A DNA stretch of 64,000 nucleotides from CAYMPW01 sp964392725 (lineage in GTDB: Archaea > Thermoplasmatota > Thermoplasmata > Methanomassiliicoccales > Methanomethylophilaceae): positions 1 through 64,000 of the forward strand of contig CAYMPW010000005.1 of the NCBI GenBank assembly GCA_964392725.1. The letters are read 5' to 3'. Below, one piece after another: positions 39,715-48,443 of this stretch. A program made the position numbers and the translations under genes. The first letter of the stretch is position 1. Each line of letters begins with the position of its first letter. The notes beneath the pieces are model-generated. The model was not told where the DNA came from. It did not search any database and saw only the letters and a program-made list of their open reading frames with translations.

Positions 39715-40014
39715 TTGTTTTGTCCTTCGTGCGGTTCAATGATGTTTCCCAAAGATGGGGTTTTTACCTGCAACTCTTGCGGTACATCTCAGGATATTGG
39801 TGAAAATAAGCAGCAGTTTGTAACTGGTGCAAAAGATAAAGAGACGACTGTAATCAAAGAAAATGTGGCTACAATGCCCAAAACACGTATTCTTTGCCCT
39901 AACTGTGAGAATACCGAAGCGTATTTCAGTCTCAGACAGACCCGTGCGGCCGATGAGCCTGAAACATGTATCTATCGTTGCTGCAAGTGTAACCACACTT
40001 GGAGAGAGAATTAA
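39715..40014 (+). CDS. tfs: Transcription factor S (TFIIS-like cleavage factor)
   Basis: A 99-residue factor that restarts stalled RNA polymerase by stimulating RNA cleavage. N-terminal zinc ribbon (C-P-S-C-G..C-N-S-C-G) and C-terminal ribbon (C-P-N-C-E..C-C-K-C-N) with the acidic D-E hairpin tip in R-A-A-D-E-P-E-T. TTG 39715 was chosen because a GAGG ribosome site precedes it and the protein then begins M-F-C-P like its family; TTG 39700 would add five residues. Leads an operon with PCNA and carbon-metabolism genes. Confidence 0.9.
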   Translation: MFCPSCGSMMFPKDGVFTCNSCGTSQDIGENKQQFVTGAKDKETTVIKENVATMPKTRILCPNCENTEAYFSLRQTRAADEPETCIYRCCKCNHTWREN

Positions 40015-40028
40015 GGAGGGTATTTTCA

Positions 40029-40766
40029 ATGTTCAAAGCAGAAATCAAAGCAGATACTTTGAAAGGTCTTGTAAACATAATTTCCACATTGATGGATGAA
40101 GTAAAATTCAACATAAGCTCAGAAGGAATGAACCTTAAAGCCGTGGATCCCGCACATGTTGCAATGATTGACCTTTTTGTGAGTGCAGGAGCATTCGAAT
40201 CCTATGAAGCAGACGAATCCGAAATCGGACTCGATCTCGATAAAGTAAAAGGCGTTCTCAAATTAGCCTCATCTGGAGACGTCATATCCATGGAACAGGA
40301 TGCAGATCATGGCAGACTTGTTTTCAAAGTTGGAAACATCACCCGTCGCATGAATCTTGTAGATACATCAAGCATGAATGATCCAAAAGTTCCTGATCTT
40401 TCGCTTTCCGCAAAAATCGGAGTAGCAGCATCAGAACTTCAGAAAGGTATCAAAGCCTCTGAATCAATATCCGATCATATTGCACTTAGAGCAGATCCTG
40501 AATTCTTTGAATTATCTTGTGAAGGAGATACAGATTCCGCAAGCCTTAGGATTCCCGTATCCAACCTCAAAGATGTACAAGTTGCATCGTCTGTTTGCAG
40601 TCTTTTCCCCTTGGATTATTTTTCCAATTTGGTCAAAGCATTGCCTTCCGATACAATCATTAACATTGAATTGGACACAGATTTCCCAGTTAAATTGATA
40701 TTTGATATTGCAGACGGAAACACATCGGTGAATTACCTTCTTGCACCCAGAATCGAAAGCGATTAA
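40029..40766 (+). CDS. pcn: Sliding clamp PCNA
   Basis: Trimeric DNA clamp, 245 residues, with the expected two-domain repeat: N-terminal D-E-V-K-F-N-I-S-S-E-G-M-N-L-K-A-V-D-P-A-H-V segment near 23-44 and a C-terminal P-V-K-L-I-F-D-I and Y-L-L-A-P-R-I-E end. It tethers polymerase and repair enzymes to DNA. ATG 40029 follows GGAGGG (40015-40020). TFS ends 14 nt upstream; the transketolase pair follows 17 nt downstream. Confidence 0.95.
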   Translation: MFKAEIKADTLKGLVNIISTLMDEVKFNISSEGMNLKAVDPAHVAMIDLFVSAGAFESYEADESEIGLDLDKVKGVLKLASSGDVISMEQDADHGRLVFKVGNITRRMNLVDTSSMNDPKVPDLSLSAKIGVAASELQKGIKASESISDHIALRADPEFFELSCEGDTDSASLRIPVSNLKDVQVASSVCSLFPLDYFSNLVKALPSDTIINIELDTDFPVKLIFDIADGNTSVNYLLAPRIESD

Positions 40767-40783
40767 TCGAGGGTTGTGTAAAA

Positions 40784-41605
40784 GTGGTAAACTCTGTATC
40801 CGATTTGGCTAAGATTTCAAACAAATTACGCATACACGTAATTGAGATGATTGCAGCAGCAGGTTCTGGTCACCCGGGAGGTTCTTTATCTTCTGCAGAT
40901 TTGATGGCTGTATTGTATTTCAGAATCATGAAACATGATCCCAAGGATCCATCTTGGGATGGTAGAGATAGATTCGTTTTGTCTAAAGGACACGTGGCAC
41001 CGATTCTTTATGCATCTTTAGCAGAATCGGGATATTTCCCCGTAGAGGATTTAATATCTTTGAGAAAAATTGGATCCAAGCTTCAGGGACACCCTGTTAA
41101 AGGAAAAGTTCCTGGTGTAGAAATGTCTACAGGATCTTTGGGCCAGGGACTTAGCATGGCATGTGGTATCGCAACATCTTTGAAGATGGATCAGAAACCA
41201 AACCGTGTGTTCTGTCTTTTGGGAGACGGAGAGATGCAGAGTGGACAGAATTGGGAAGCAGTTATGTTTGCAGCTCACAAGAATCTTAACAATCTCACAG
41301 CATTTGTTGACCGTAACTGTTTACAAATTACAGGAAACACCGAGGATAGGTTGTCGTTAGGATCTGTTGAAGAAAAATTCACAGCATTCGGATGGAATGC
41401 TATCACAATAGATGGACATGATATCAATCAGATTATTGATGCATGTGAAAAATCAGAAAATGGTGATAAGCCCACAGCAATCATCATGAACACTGTTAAA
41501 GGAAAAGGTGTTTCATTCATGGAGAATAATGTAGGTTTCCACGGTAAAGCACCCAATAAAGATGAGACCATTCAGGCTCTTGAAGAATTAAGGGGGAAAA
41601 ACTAA
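40784..41605 (+). CDS. Transketolase, N-terminal subunit
   Basis: The thiamine-diphosphate half of a split transketolase, 273 residues, with A-G-S-G-H-P-G-G-S near 26-34, K-G-H near 73 and the ThDP motif G-D-G-E-M-Q-S-G..N near 146-158. With its partner it interconverts pentose and sugar phosphates for ribose and aromatic precursors. GTG start with GAGGG 10 nt upstream. The stop shares a base with the next start codon (TAATG). Confidence 0.93.
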   Translation: MVNSVSDLAKISNKLRIHVIEMIAAAGSGHPGGSLSSADLMAVLYFRIMKHDPKDPSWDGRDRFVLSKGHVAPILYASLAESGYFPVEDLISLRKIGSKLQGHPVKGKVPGVEMSTGSLGQGLSMACGIATSLKMDQKPNRVFCLLGDGEMQSGQNWEAVMFAAHKNLNNLTAFVDRNCLQITGNTEDRLSLGSVEEKFTAFGWNAITIDGHDINQIIDACEKSENGDKPTAIIMNTVKGKGVSFMENNVGFHGKAPNKDETIQALEELRGKN

Positions 41606-42546
41606 TGGTTCAGAAATTGGCACAACGCAACTACTACGGAAAAGCATTGGCAGACCTTGCATCTTTAAGAGATGATATAGTAGTCTTGGATGCAGATCTG
41701 GCAGGATCTACCAAAACAGGAGATTTTGAAAAAGTATGTCCCGAAAGATTCGTAGAAGTTGGAATCGCGGAACAGAATATGGTTGGAATTGCTGCAGGAT
41801 TGGCAGCATCCGGAAAAACAGCTTTCGCATCTACCTTTGCAGTTTTTGCCACCGGTCGTTGCTGGGAACAGATTAGATTGGCAATCGCTTATCCAAAACT
41901 TAATGTAAAGATTGTTTCAACCCACAGCGGAATAAGTGTGGGTGAAGATGGAGCGTCTCACCAAGCATTGGAAGATATTTCCATTATGCGCAGTCTCCCC
42001 AACATGGTTGTAATTTCTCCTGCAGATGCGTATGAAGCATATGCAGCAACAATGGCAATTGCCGATTATGATGGTCCAGTTTACATGAGATTGGGCCGTA
42101 GTGAATTCCCCACGATAACAGCTGAAGGTACAAAATTCCAGATTGGTAAAGCAACTATCATGAAAGAAGGAACCGATGTAACCATTATCGGAACTGGTCA
42201 GATGGTTACAACATGTATCGAGGCAGCAGAAAAATTAGCCTCCGAAGGAATCAATGCAGAAGTAATCAATATGTCTACAATTAAACCTTTAGATGTAGAT
42301 ACGATTCGTGCATCTGTATCAAAAACACGTTGTGTTGTAACGGCAGAAGAGCACAGTATAATCGGAGGATTGGGATCCGCCGTAGCAGAATTCTTGTCAG
42401 AAGAAATACCTGTACCCTTGTCAAGAGTGGGAACAAAAGATACGTTTGGAGAATCAGGAAGTCCGGCAGAGCTCTTTGAGAAGTATGGACTCATGTCAAA
42501 CGATGTTGTTTCTGCATGTAAAAAAGTTATTTTAAACAAAAATTGA
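41605..42546 (+). CDS. Transketolase, C-terminal subunit
   Basis: The pyrimidine-binding and C-terminal half, 313 residues, with D-A-D-L-A-G-S-T near 29-36, the catalytic Glu in V-G-I-A-E-Q-N-M near 52-59, and the T-H-S-G-I-S-V-G-E-D-G-A-S-H segment near 110-123. It complements the preceding N-terminal subunit. Coupled by the TAATG overlap; transaldolase follows 9 nt later, completing a non-oxidative pentose-phosphate set. Confidence 0.93.
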   Translation: MVQKLAQRNYYGKALADLASLRDDIVVLDADLAGSTKTGDFEKVCPERFVEVGIAEQNMVGIAAGLAASGKTAFASTFAVFATGRCWEQIRLAIAYPKLNVKIVSTHSGISVGEDGASHQALEDISIMRSLPNMVVISPADAYEAYAATMAIADYDGPVYMRLGRSEFPTITAEGTKFQIGKATIMKEGTDVTIIGTGQMVTTCIEAAEKLASEGINAEVINMSTIKPLDVDTIRASVSKTRCVVTAEEHSIIGGLGSAVAEFLSEEIPVPLSRVGTKDTFGESGSPAELFEKYGLMSNDVVSACKKVILNKN

Positions 42547-42555
42547 AGTGATAAT

Positions 42556-43200
42556 ATGAAGATTTTTATCGATACCGCAAACATAGAAAGGATTGAAGAA
42601 GTAAACAGCTGGGGAATCTTAGATGGAGTAACAACAAACCCCAGTCTCATTGCAAAAGAAAATACAGATTTGAGGACCTGTGTCAAAAAGATTTCAGAAA
42701 TCGTTGATGGTCCTATTTCTGCAGAAGCAATGTCTATGGATGCCGAGGGCATGATCAAAGAAGGTCGTGAACTTGCAGCCATTCATGAAAACATCAATGT
42801 TAAGCTCCCTATGTGTCTTGAAACATTGAAAGCAACAAAAGTCCTCTCTTCTGAAGGTATTGATGTAAACGTTACACTTATTTTCTCTCCTGCGCAGGCA
42901 CTTCTTGCAGCAAAAGCAGGTGCAAGATATGTATCTCCATTTGTTGGACGTCTCGATGATATCGGACAAAACGGAAGCGACCTTATCGCAGAAATATCTT
43001 CAATTTTCTACAATTACGATTTCGATTGTGAAATTATTGCAGCAAGTATCAGGCACCCAATTCATGTTTTGGATGCGGCAGCAGCCGGTTGTGACATCGC
43101 AACAATTCCTTACGATGTTCTCACAAAGATGCTTAAGCACCCTAAAACAGATGAAGGCATAGAGAAATTCATCGCAGATTACAACAAATCAAAACAGTAA
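42556..43200 (+). CDS. tal: Small transaldolase / fructose-6-phosphate aldolase type
   Basis: A 214-residue (beta/alpha)8 protein of the TalC/Fsa group. N-terminal F-I-D-T-A-N-I-E-R-I, the T-T-N-P-S-L motif near 27-32, the Schiff-base lysine in V-K-L-P-M near 84-88 and S-P-F-V-G-R near 131-136 are clear. Next to transketolase the likely role is transaldolase, though aldolase activity cannot be excluded. GTGAT precedes the start. Member of the seven-gene TFS-to-Taw2 run. Confidence 0.92.
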   Translation: MKIFIDTANIERIEEVNSWGILDGVTTNPSLIAKENTDLRTCVKKISEIVDGPISAEAMSMDAEGMIKEGRELAAIHENINVKLPMCLETLKATKVLSSEGIDVNVTLIFSPAQALLAAKAGARYVSPFVGRLDDIGQNGSDLIAEISSIFYNYDFDCEIIAASIRHPIHVLDAAAAGCDIATIPYDVLTKMLKHPKTDEGIEKFIADYNKSKQ

Positions 43201-43212
43201 TCGAGGAATGTT

Positions 43213-44361
43213 ATGCACGACGTCGTAATCGTCGGAGCGGGCCCCGCTGGTACAAAAGCGGCGGCTCTGCTCGCTGCAGAACACGATGTGCTTGTTTTAG
43301 AAGAGCATGATTGTTCTGGAGATCCCGTTGAGTGTGCGGGATTAGTTACAGACGACGTTGTAAACATGTCTGGTGTAAAGCCGATTATTTTAAACAAATT
43401 GTATGGTGCCAGAGTTCATTTTCCAGGCCATGGTGTAGTATCCGTAAGGTCTGAAAAACCAAAAGCAAATCTTATCGATCGTCGTGATTTTGATCAGAAG
43501 ATGGCATTTAAAGCGATAGACTGCGGAGCAGAAATTCTGTACAGTCGTAAATATCAATCTCATGTGTTGGATTCAGGAAATATTCGTACTATGACTCCAA
43601 CGGGAGCACATTTATCTAAAATTTTAATAGGTGCCGATGGGCATACATCAGCAGTATCCGCATCATTTCCTAATAACGAATGTAAAACATATTTGCGCGG
43701 AATGCAGGTTGATGTTAGGCGCCGTAAAGAAGATCAGGATTTAATCGACATAAGACTCGGTTCTGAAATCGCTCCTGGATTTTTTTCATGGGAAATTCCA
43801 TTTGAAAATTTTACCCGTATCGGTGTATGTACAGCATGGTCCGCAGGACCTCCTGTAGATTATTTGAATCTTTTACTGAGACGCTCGGGAATGGATGATG
43901 CACCAGTTATCGAAAAAATATCCGGAAAAATTCCAATGGGGGGATGCCGTACCACATTCGGAGATCACACACTTTTGATCGGAGATGCTGCATGTCAGAT
44001 AAAACCCGTGTCCGGAGGAGGTCTGTATCCTGCATTTTCCGCAGCTCCTTTCCTAAAACAAACCGTAGATTCTGCGATTGAATCGAACAATTTTTCAGCA
44101 GAATTTTTATCATCCTATGAGAAAGGATGGAAATCTGAAATCGGTGATGCTTTAGAAAAAGGATACAAACTCAGAGAAATGTATGATAAACTTTCTGACA
44201 AAGACTTAGATAAAATTTATCAAATCATTGATTGTCCTAGCATCCGTAAGATATTGGACAATATCGATTTAGACAATCCACACCTCGTTGCTAAAGAAGC
44301 TTTGAAGAATGTATCAGTCACATTAAAATTACTCCCAATTGTATTGAAGGCAGCATTATGA
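43213..44361 (+). CDS. Geranylgeranyl reductase family flavoprotein
   Basis: A 382-residue FAD-dependent reductase with the G-A-G-P-A-G Rossmann motif at 8-13, the C-A-G-L segment near 42 and the G-D-A-A-C-Q-I-K-P-V-S-G-G-G motif near 255-268. Archaeal members saturate geranylgeranyl chains of membrane lipids, though quinone-type or other substrates occur in the family. GAGGA ribosome site 6 nt upstream. Overlaps the following gene by 4 nt. Confidence 0.85.
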   Translation: MHDVVIVGAGPAGTKAAALLAAEHDVLVLEEHDCSGDPVECAGLVTDDVVNMSGVKPIILNKLYGARVHFPGHGVVSVRSEKPKANLIDRRDFDQKMAFKAIDCGAEILYSRKYQSHVLDSGNIRTMTPTGAHLSKILIGADGHTSAVSASFPNNECKTYLRGMQVDVRRRKEDQDLIDIRLGSEIAPGFFSWEIPFENFTRIGVCTAWSAGPPVDYLNLLLRRSGMDDAPVIEKISGKIPMGGCRTTFGDHTLLIGDAACQIKPVSGGGLYPAFSAAPFLKQTVDSAIESNNFSAEFLSSYEKGWKSEIGDALEKGYKLREMYDKLSDKDLDKIYQIIDCPSIRKILDNIDLDNPHLVAKEALKNVSVTLKLLPIVLKAAL

Positions 44362-45380
44362 AAACAATAGAAGTAGCACTTGTCCCATCGTCTCAAGCAT
44401 CTCAGAAAATACCTGAGATGATGTCAAAAGGATTAGTTGATAGGGCTGCAAAAATTACAAAAGATGGGGATTTTCGTGCTGTTCCACTTCTTCCTGAAGC
44501 TCATGACGAAGTCATTGAAATGGGATTCGAAATCTCAATAAGAGATGTTTTTGAACTAGAGAGACGGACACCACAAGAAATGATTTCTGAATATCTTTCC
44601 GATATACCCGAGAGTGTAAGAGATACATTACCTCAAAAATGGGAATATGTTGGAGATATTGTAATTTTATGTTTAAGCTCTGAGTGCAATCCGTATTTGG
44701 ATAGAATCGGAGAAGTTTATGCTAAAGTTTTAGGAATGTCCACAGTTTGTGTGGATCGCGGTGGAGTTTCCGGAGAGTTCCGTCGTCCTAATACTGAAGT
44801 GATATTTGGGACAAAAACCGAATCCATAAGATTAGAAAACGGAATTCTATATGACATGGATGTTACAGAAGTGATGTTTGCATCCGGAAATGTGGATGAA
44901 AGATATCGTATGCGTAGTTTGGATTGCACAGGTGAAACTGTTGTAGATATGTTCGCAGGAATTGGTTATTTCACTTTACCTCTTTCTAAATTTTCAGGAG
45001 CATCAAAAGTAATAGCATGCGAGAAAAATCCAGATTCTTTTAAATTTTTATTAAAAAATATTGAATTGAATGGAGTTCAAGATATTGTAGAACCAATTCT
45101 TGGTGATAATCGTAACATTCCAGGAAATAAAATTGCAGACAGGATTTTAATGGGTTATGTTCAGACAACATCCGATTTCTTACCAAAAGCAATGGAACTT
45201 ATTCGCCCCGGCGGAATAATTCATTATCACGACACCTTTTATGTAAATGAATACGAGTCTAAAGTTCGTGAAGCTTTTGATAGCGTTTGCTCAAACTATG
45301 AAATATTGGGAATACACGAAGTAAAATCATTCGCTCCGTCCGTATCCCATTATGTTGCAGATGTTCGCATATTGGATTAA
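44358..45380 (+). CDS. taw2: tRNA wybutosine-type enzyme Taw2 (Trm5/TYW2 family)
   Basis: A 340-residue SAM enzyme of the Trm5/TYW2 family. N-terminal domain to about 140, then the Rossmann fold with R-Y-R-M-R (about 180), D-M-F-A-G-I-G-Y-F near 196-204 and a G-D-N-R motif near 251. The active-site segment reads M-G-Y-V-Q-T-T where Trm5 has N-P-P, which indicates Taw2, the aminocarboxypropyl transferase of tRNA-Phe position 37. The related Trm5 is not in this window. Converges with a 4-bp overlap on the unknown gene. Confidence 0.85.
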   Translation: MKTIEVALVPSSQASQKIPEMMSKGLVDRAAKITKDGDFRAVPLLPEAHDEVIEMGFEISIRDVFELERRTPQEMISEYLSDIPESVRDTLPQKWEYVGDIVILCLSSECNPYLDRIGEVYAKVLGMSTVCVDRGGVSGEFRRPNTEVIFGTKTESIRLENGILYDMDVTEVMFASGNVDERYRMRSLDCTGETVVDMFAGIGYFTLPLSKFSGASKVIACEKNPDSFKFLLKNIELNGVQDIVEPILGDNRNIPGNKIADRILMGYVQTTSDFLPKAMELIRPGGIIHYHDTFYVNEYESKVREAFDSVCSNYEILGIHEVKSFAPSVSHYVADVRILD

Positions 45381-46882
45381 ATCGATTCTCCGCATCCGCT
45401 TGCTGTAAGAAGTGTACCCATAGCTTCAGAATATTTGGCGGGTGGAGCATCAATAAGATTCTTTACAAATGGCAACAGATAGTCTGCATATTCTGATTCA
45501 TCCGACGTCATTTTCCAAGCGACTTCGCCATTGTGTCCCGTTGCAATAAGGAATGATTTGCACATAACACGTGATTTCGAATCTTTAGGGCTGATGGAAT
45601 TTATTTCAGAGTAGACCAAATCTCCTCCGCCAACTTTGAACGCTTTAGCCAAGCGATCCGATAACAACGTAATTTTTCCAGCTCTTTTGAACTCAGGATA
45701 TTCCGAAGAAACTCCGGACATTATGTATTTTCTATGAGCTTCATCGAGAACAGGACCAGGTACGCTCTTTGAAAGATTTCCCATAGATTCGGCAACGGAT
45801 TCGGATGTAAATTTTGCAATAATATCTTTCCAATTATCTGTCCAAAGCATAGATAAAGCTTCACTCGCTTTTCCAGTTTTTATTATAACTGCAGACGGAA
45901 CAGCAGAAAGGTATGCTTCAAGTGCATCAATCTCATTGGACGATCCAGTTAAATCGGATATGAACGTTTTCAAATCAGAACCGTAATTTTTTGTTCCAAC
46001 AATATAGGTAGCGACTGCAGCACTCTTGAGTTCTCCCAACTTGTCTTTGGTTATTACGTTGATGAGTGAAGCATCCGTATGAGCTCCAACCATATACTTT
46101 TCAAGAAGATCTTTTTTAATTATGTCGCGACCTTCTGTCGATTCGTTGTGATATTTGTGTTCTATATACACTTCAATATCGTCAAGAGGATCATTGGCAG
46201 AGATCTTAGAAACTATGAATTGCAATGTGGACACATCTTTGGCACAATTACGACAAATACGAATTTCCTCGTCAAGTGATTTGATCTTAATCACAAGAGT
46301 TGCAGGACTCTCGTGTTTACACTGCAATCCATCATTTTCAAACTCATAAGGAGTATCCCAAAATGCATCGTAGAGATAATCTTCTGGCATGTTTGGTTTA
46401 TTGGAGCAAACTAAACCTTCTTCAAAAGAATATAAGTGAAGTTTGTTCTTTTTAATGAAATTATTGTAAAGGAGAAGTCTTTTCTTGGAATCTGTGTAGT
46501 ATTGACATCCAATAAGTTTGTCGTTTCCTACTAATCCTCTTACTGCAAAGGAAACAGGTTCTCCTGCAAGTTTGGCAGTGGCAAGCATAGGAACTGTTCC
46601 AGCAGCATTAAGTGAGATTGTTCCCGCATACGCTTTTGCAATATCATCACTGCCTCTAGAAGCTTCTTTGATAAGTGCATCCGCATTTCCTTTAATTCCC
46701 TGGTATGAATCAATAAGTTTGAATGTTTTATCAAAAGAACATTTCCTACAGTTACCTGCACACATAGGCCTTAGAATTGAAGGTTCGTCAGCTAATTTTT
46801 TAGAACGATCTAAAATGTCAGCTTCAAGTCTTTTAGACGTAGGTTTTGTACCTCTAAACCTTACTCTTTTTTTCCCGGCCAT
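45377..46882 (-). CDS. Large cysteine-motif protein of unknown function
   Basis: A 501-residue protein I cannot place. The basic N-terminus (K-K-R-V-R-F-R-G near 4-11) is followed by C-A-G-N-C-R-K-C (41-48), a candidate metal or cluster site; a second group C-K-H (about 189) and C-R-N-C (about 209-212) may complete a zinc site. The remainder is mixed alpha/beta without known motifs. A TATA-like element about 22 nt upstream suggests a leaderless mRNA. It shares a short divergent promoter with RNase III and overlaps taw2 by 4 bp, hinting at an RNA-related role. Confidence 0.7.
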   Translation of the reverse strand: MAGKKRVRFRGTKPTSKRLEADILDRSKKLADEPSILRPMCAGNCRKCSFDKTFKLIDSYQGIKGNADALIKEASRGSDDIAKAYAGTISLNAAGTVPMLATAKLAGEPVSFAVRGLVGNDKLIGCQYYTDSKKRLLLYNNFIKKNKLHLYSFEEGLVCSNKPNMPEDYLYDAFWDTPYEFENDGLQCKHESPATLVIKIKSLDEEIRICRNCAKDVSTLQFIVSKISANDPLDDIEVYIEHKYHNESTEGRDIIKKDLLEKYMVGAHTDASLINVITKDKLGELKSAAVATYIVGTKNYGSDLKTFISDLTGSSNEIDALEAYLSAVPSAVIIKTGKASEALSMLWTDNWKDIIAKFTSESVAESMGNLSKSVPGPVLDEAHRKYIMSGVSSEYPEFKRAGKITLLSDRLAKAFKVGGGDLVYSEINSISPKDSKSRVMCKSFLIATGHNGEVAWKMTSDESEYADYLLPFVKNLIDAPPAKYSEAMGTLLTASGCGESI

Positions 46883-46898
46883 GCCCCTTAATGTCTGT

Positions 46899-46910
46899 GC
46901 GATATATTAA
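46899..46910. promoter_or_regulatory. Shared divergent promoter element
   Basis: GCGATATATTAA (46899-46910) is the only TATA-like run between the two divergent genes. On the minus strand it fits the 501-residue gene at 46882. For RNase III it would place the transcript start after TTG 46916, which favours the internal GTG 46955 as its start. Confidence 0.4.
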
Positions 46911-46915
46911 TCCTG

Positions 46916-47458
46916 TTGGGGATTAATCTTAATACACCAACGCAATTTCATCTCGTGAATTCCGCAAAGCATGGCGATAAAGAACTTCGAGAGTTTTTAG
47001 CTCGTGCACCATTCGGCTATAGAAATTTATCAAAAGATGAGTTCAAAATATTCTATACTGCTTTTGTTCATGATAGTTATTCATATGAAATGAGAGATGC
47101 ACATCCTCCAAAAAATATTGAATCTTATGAAAGGTTAGAATTTCTTGGAGATTCCATTTTAGAATTTTTAGCGTGTGAACAAGTTTATTCAAAAACTGAG
47201 TTGAGAGAAGGCGGAATGACAGATTATAAACAAAGTATTGTTTCTAATCAGAGGTTGTCTGCTAGAATTTTGGACTCAGGATTAGATTTGGATCGTTTGA
47301 TTTTTGTCGGTGGCGGACATAAAGATCCAAAAACGGGTAAAAATATTATAGAAGAGAATATGCGCGCCGATGTGTTTGAAGCGCTTCTTGCAGCGATATA
47401 TCTTGTCTTTGGTATGGAAGAGGCCCGTCGTGTTGTACGTCTGACTCTTTTAGGATAA
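46916..47458 (+). CDS. rnc: Ribonuclease III, catalytic domain only
   Basis: Cleaves double-stranded RNA. The signature E-R-L-E-F-L-G-D-S-I-L near 68-78 and the second acidic group D-V-F-E-A-L near 152-157 are intact, so the enzyme should be active. At 180 residues it ends with the nuclease domain and has no double-stranded RNA-binding domain. The N-terminus is uncertain: TTG 46916 opens the frame, but TATA position suggests GTG 46955 (167 residues). Base use is more AT-rich than in the neighbouring purine genes. RNase III is scattered in archaea, so transfer from bacteria is plausible. Confidence 0.88.
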   Translation: MGINLNTPTQFHLVNSAKHGDKELREFLARAPFGYRNLSKDEFKIFYTAFVHDSYSYEMRDAHPPKNIESYERLEFLGDSILEFLACEQVYSKTELREGGMTDYKQSIVSNQRLSARILDSGLDLDRLIFVGGGHKDPKTGKNIIEENMRADVFEALLAAIYLVFGMEEARRVVRLTLLG

Positions 47459-47480
47459 TTTCTAACAGTGTCAATAGGAC

Positions 47481-47490
47481 ATATTATAAT
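47481..47490 (+). promoter_or_regulatory. TATA box of the AMP-degradation operon
   Basis: ATATTATAAT is centred 22 nt before ATG 47507, which argues for a leaderless mRNA starting at that codon rather than at the upstream in-frame GTG 47468. Confidence 0.5.
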
Positions 47491-47506
47491 CACTCACGTC
47501 AATCAT

Positions 47507-48442
47507 ATGTTTGTGTCTGAAATTATTAACCAAACTGCAGAATCGATTAAAAGTATGAAAATACGAGGGGCCGGAAAAATAGCACGTGCTGGTGCAGAAG
47601 CATTGGCAGAATTTGCGAAACTATATTCCGGAAACAATTTGGAATCATTCTACAAAGAGTTAGATGGTGTAAAAGCTGTTCTTTTAGAATCTAGGCCAAC
47701 TGCAGTATCCCTTTGGAATGGAGTGCATGCATCAGTAAAAGGTGTAGATTTAGTTTCATCGGTAGACGAAGCAAGAGAGTTGATAATTTCTAACGCAGGC
47801 ATATTTGTAAAAAGATCCAATGAAGCTGTGAAAATAATTGGTGAAATTGGAGCTAAAAGAATTCAAAATGGGGATGTTGTAATGACTCATTGCAACAGTA
47901 GTGCGGCATTAGGTGTTATTAAAACAGCGCACGAACAAGGCAAAGTTTTCAAAGTTTATGCAACCGAATCGCGTCCTTGGAGACAGGGAATTCTTACAGT
48001 TACGGATCTTGCAAAATCAGGTGTAGATGTTACTTTAATTATCGATAGTGCCGTGCGTTCTGTAATGAAAAAGACCGACAAAGTATTCGTTGGAGCAGAC
48101 ACCATAACATCCCATGGAGCTTTGGTAAATAAAGTGGGAACATCACAGGTAGCATTGGCTGCGCATGAAGCCCGTGTTCAGTTCTACGTTTGCAGTGAAA
48201 CATACAAATTCTCGCCCATGACACTTTTTGGCGATATGGTAACAATAGAAGAAAGAGGAATAGAAGAAATAATACGTCCTGGTGAAGTTCCAGATGCCGT
48301 AAAAGTTTTCAATCCTGTTTTTGATAGCACGCCATCCGCATACATAGATGCTATTGTAACCGAACTCGGTATGATGTCTCCCGGTTCTGTTTATGATACA
48401 ATGGTTAGACAATTGGGAGAAGAAATTTTCAAGGGGGTTTAA
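47507..48442 (+). CDS. Ribose-1,5-bisphosphate isomerase
   Basis: Converts ribose 1,5-bisphosphate, made by AMP phosphorylase, to ribulose 1,5-bisphosphate. The 311-residue protein belongs to the eIF2B-alpha-like group with the R-P-T-A-V-S-L-W segment near 63, the T-H-C-N-S-S-A near 127 with its catalytic Cys, and V-G-A-D-T-I near 196. The earlier frame start (GTG 47468) lies upstream of the TATA-predicted start. Immediate linkage to RuBisCO and AMP phosphorylase makes the specific function secure. Confidence 0.92.
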   Translation: MFVSEIINQTAESIKSMKIRGAGKIARAGAEALAEFAKLYSGNNLESFYKELDGVKAVLLESRPTAVSLWNGVHASVKGVDLVSSVDEARELIISNAGIFVKRSNEAVKIIGEIGAKRIQNGDVVMTHCNSSAALGVIKTAHEQGKVFKVYATESRPWRQGILTVTDLAKSGVDVTLIIDSAVRSVMKKTDKVFVGADTITSHGALVNKVGTSQVALAAHEARVQFYVCSETYKFSPMTLFGDMVTIEERGIEEIIRPGEVPDAVKVFNPVFDSTPSAYIDAIVTELGMMSPGSVYDTMVRQLGEEIFKGV

Positions 48443-48443
48443 G

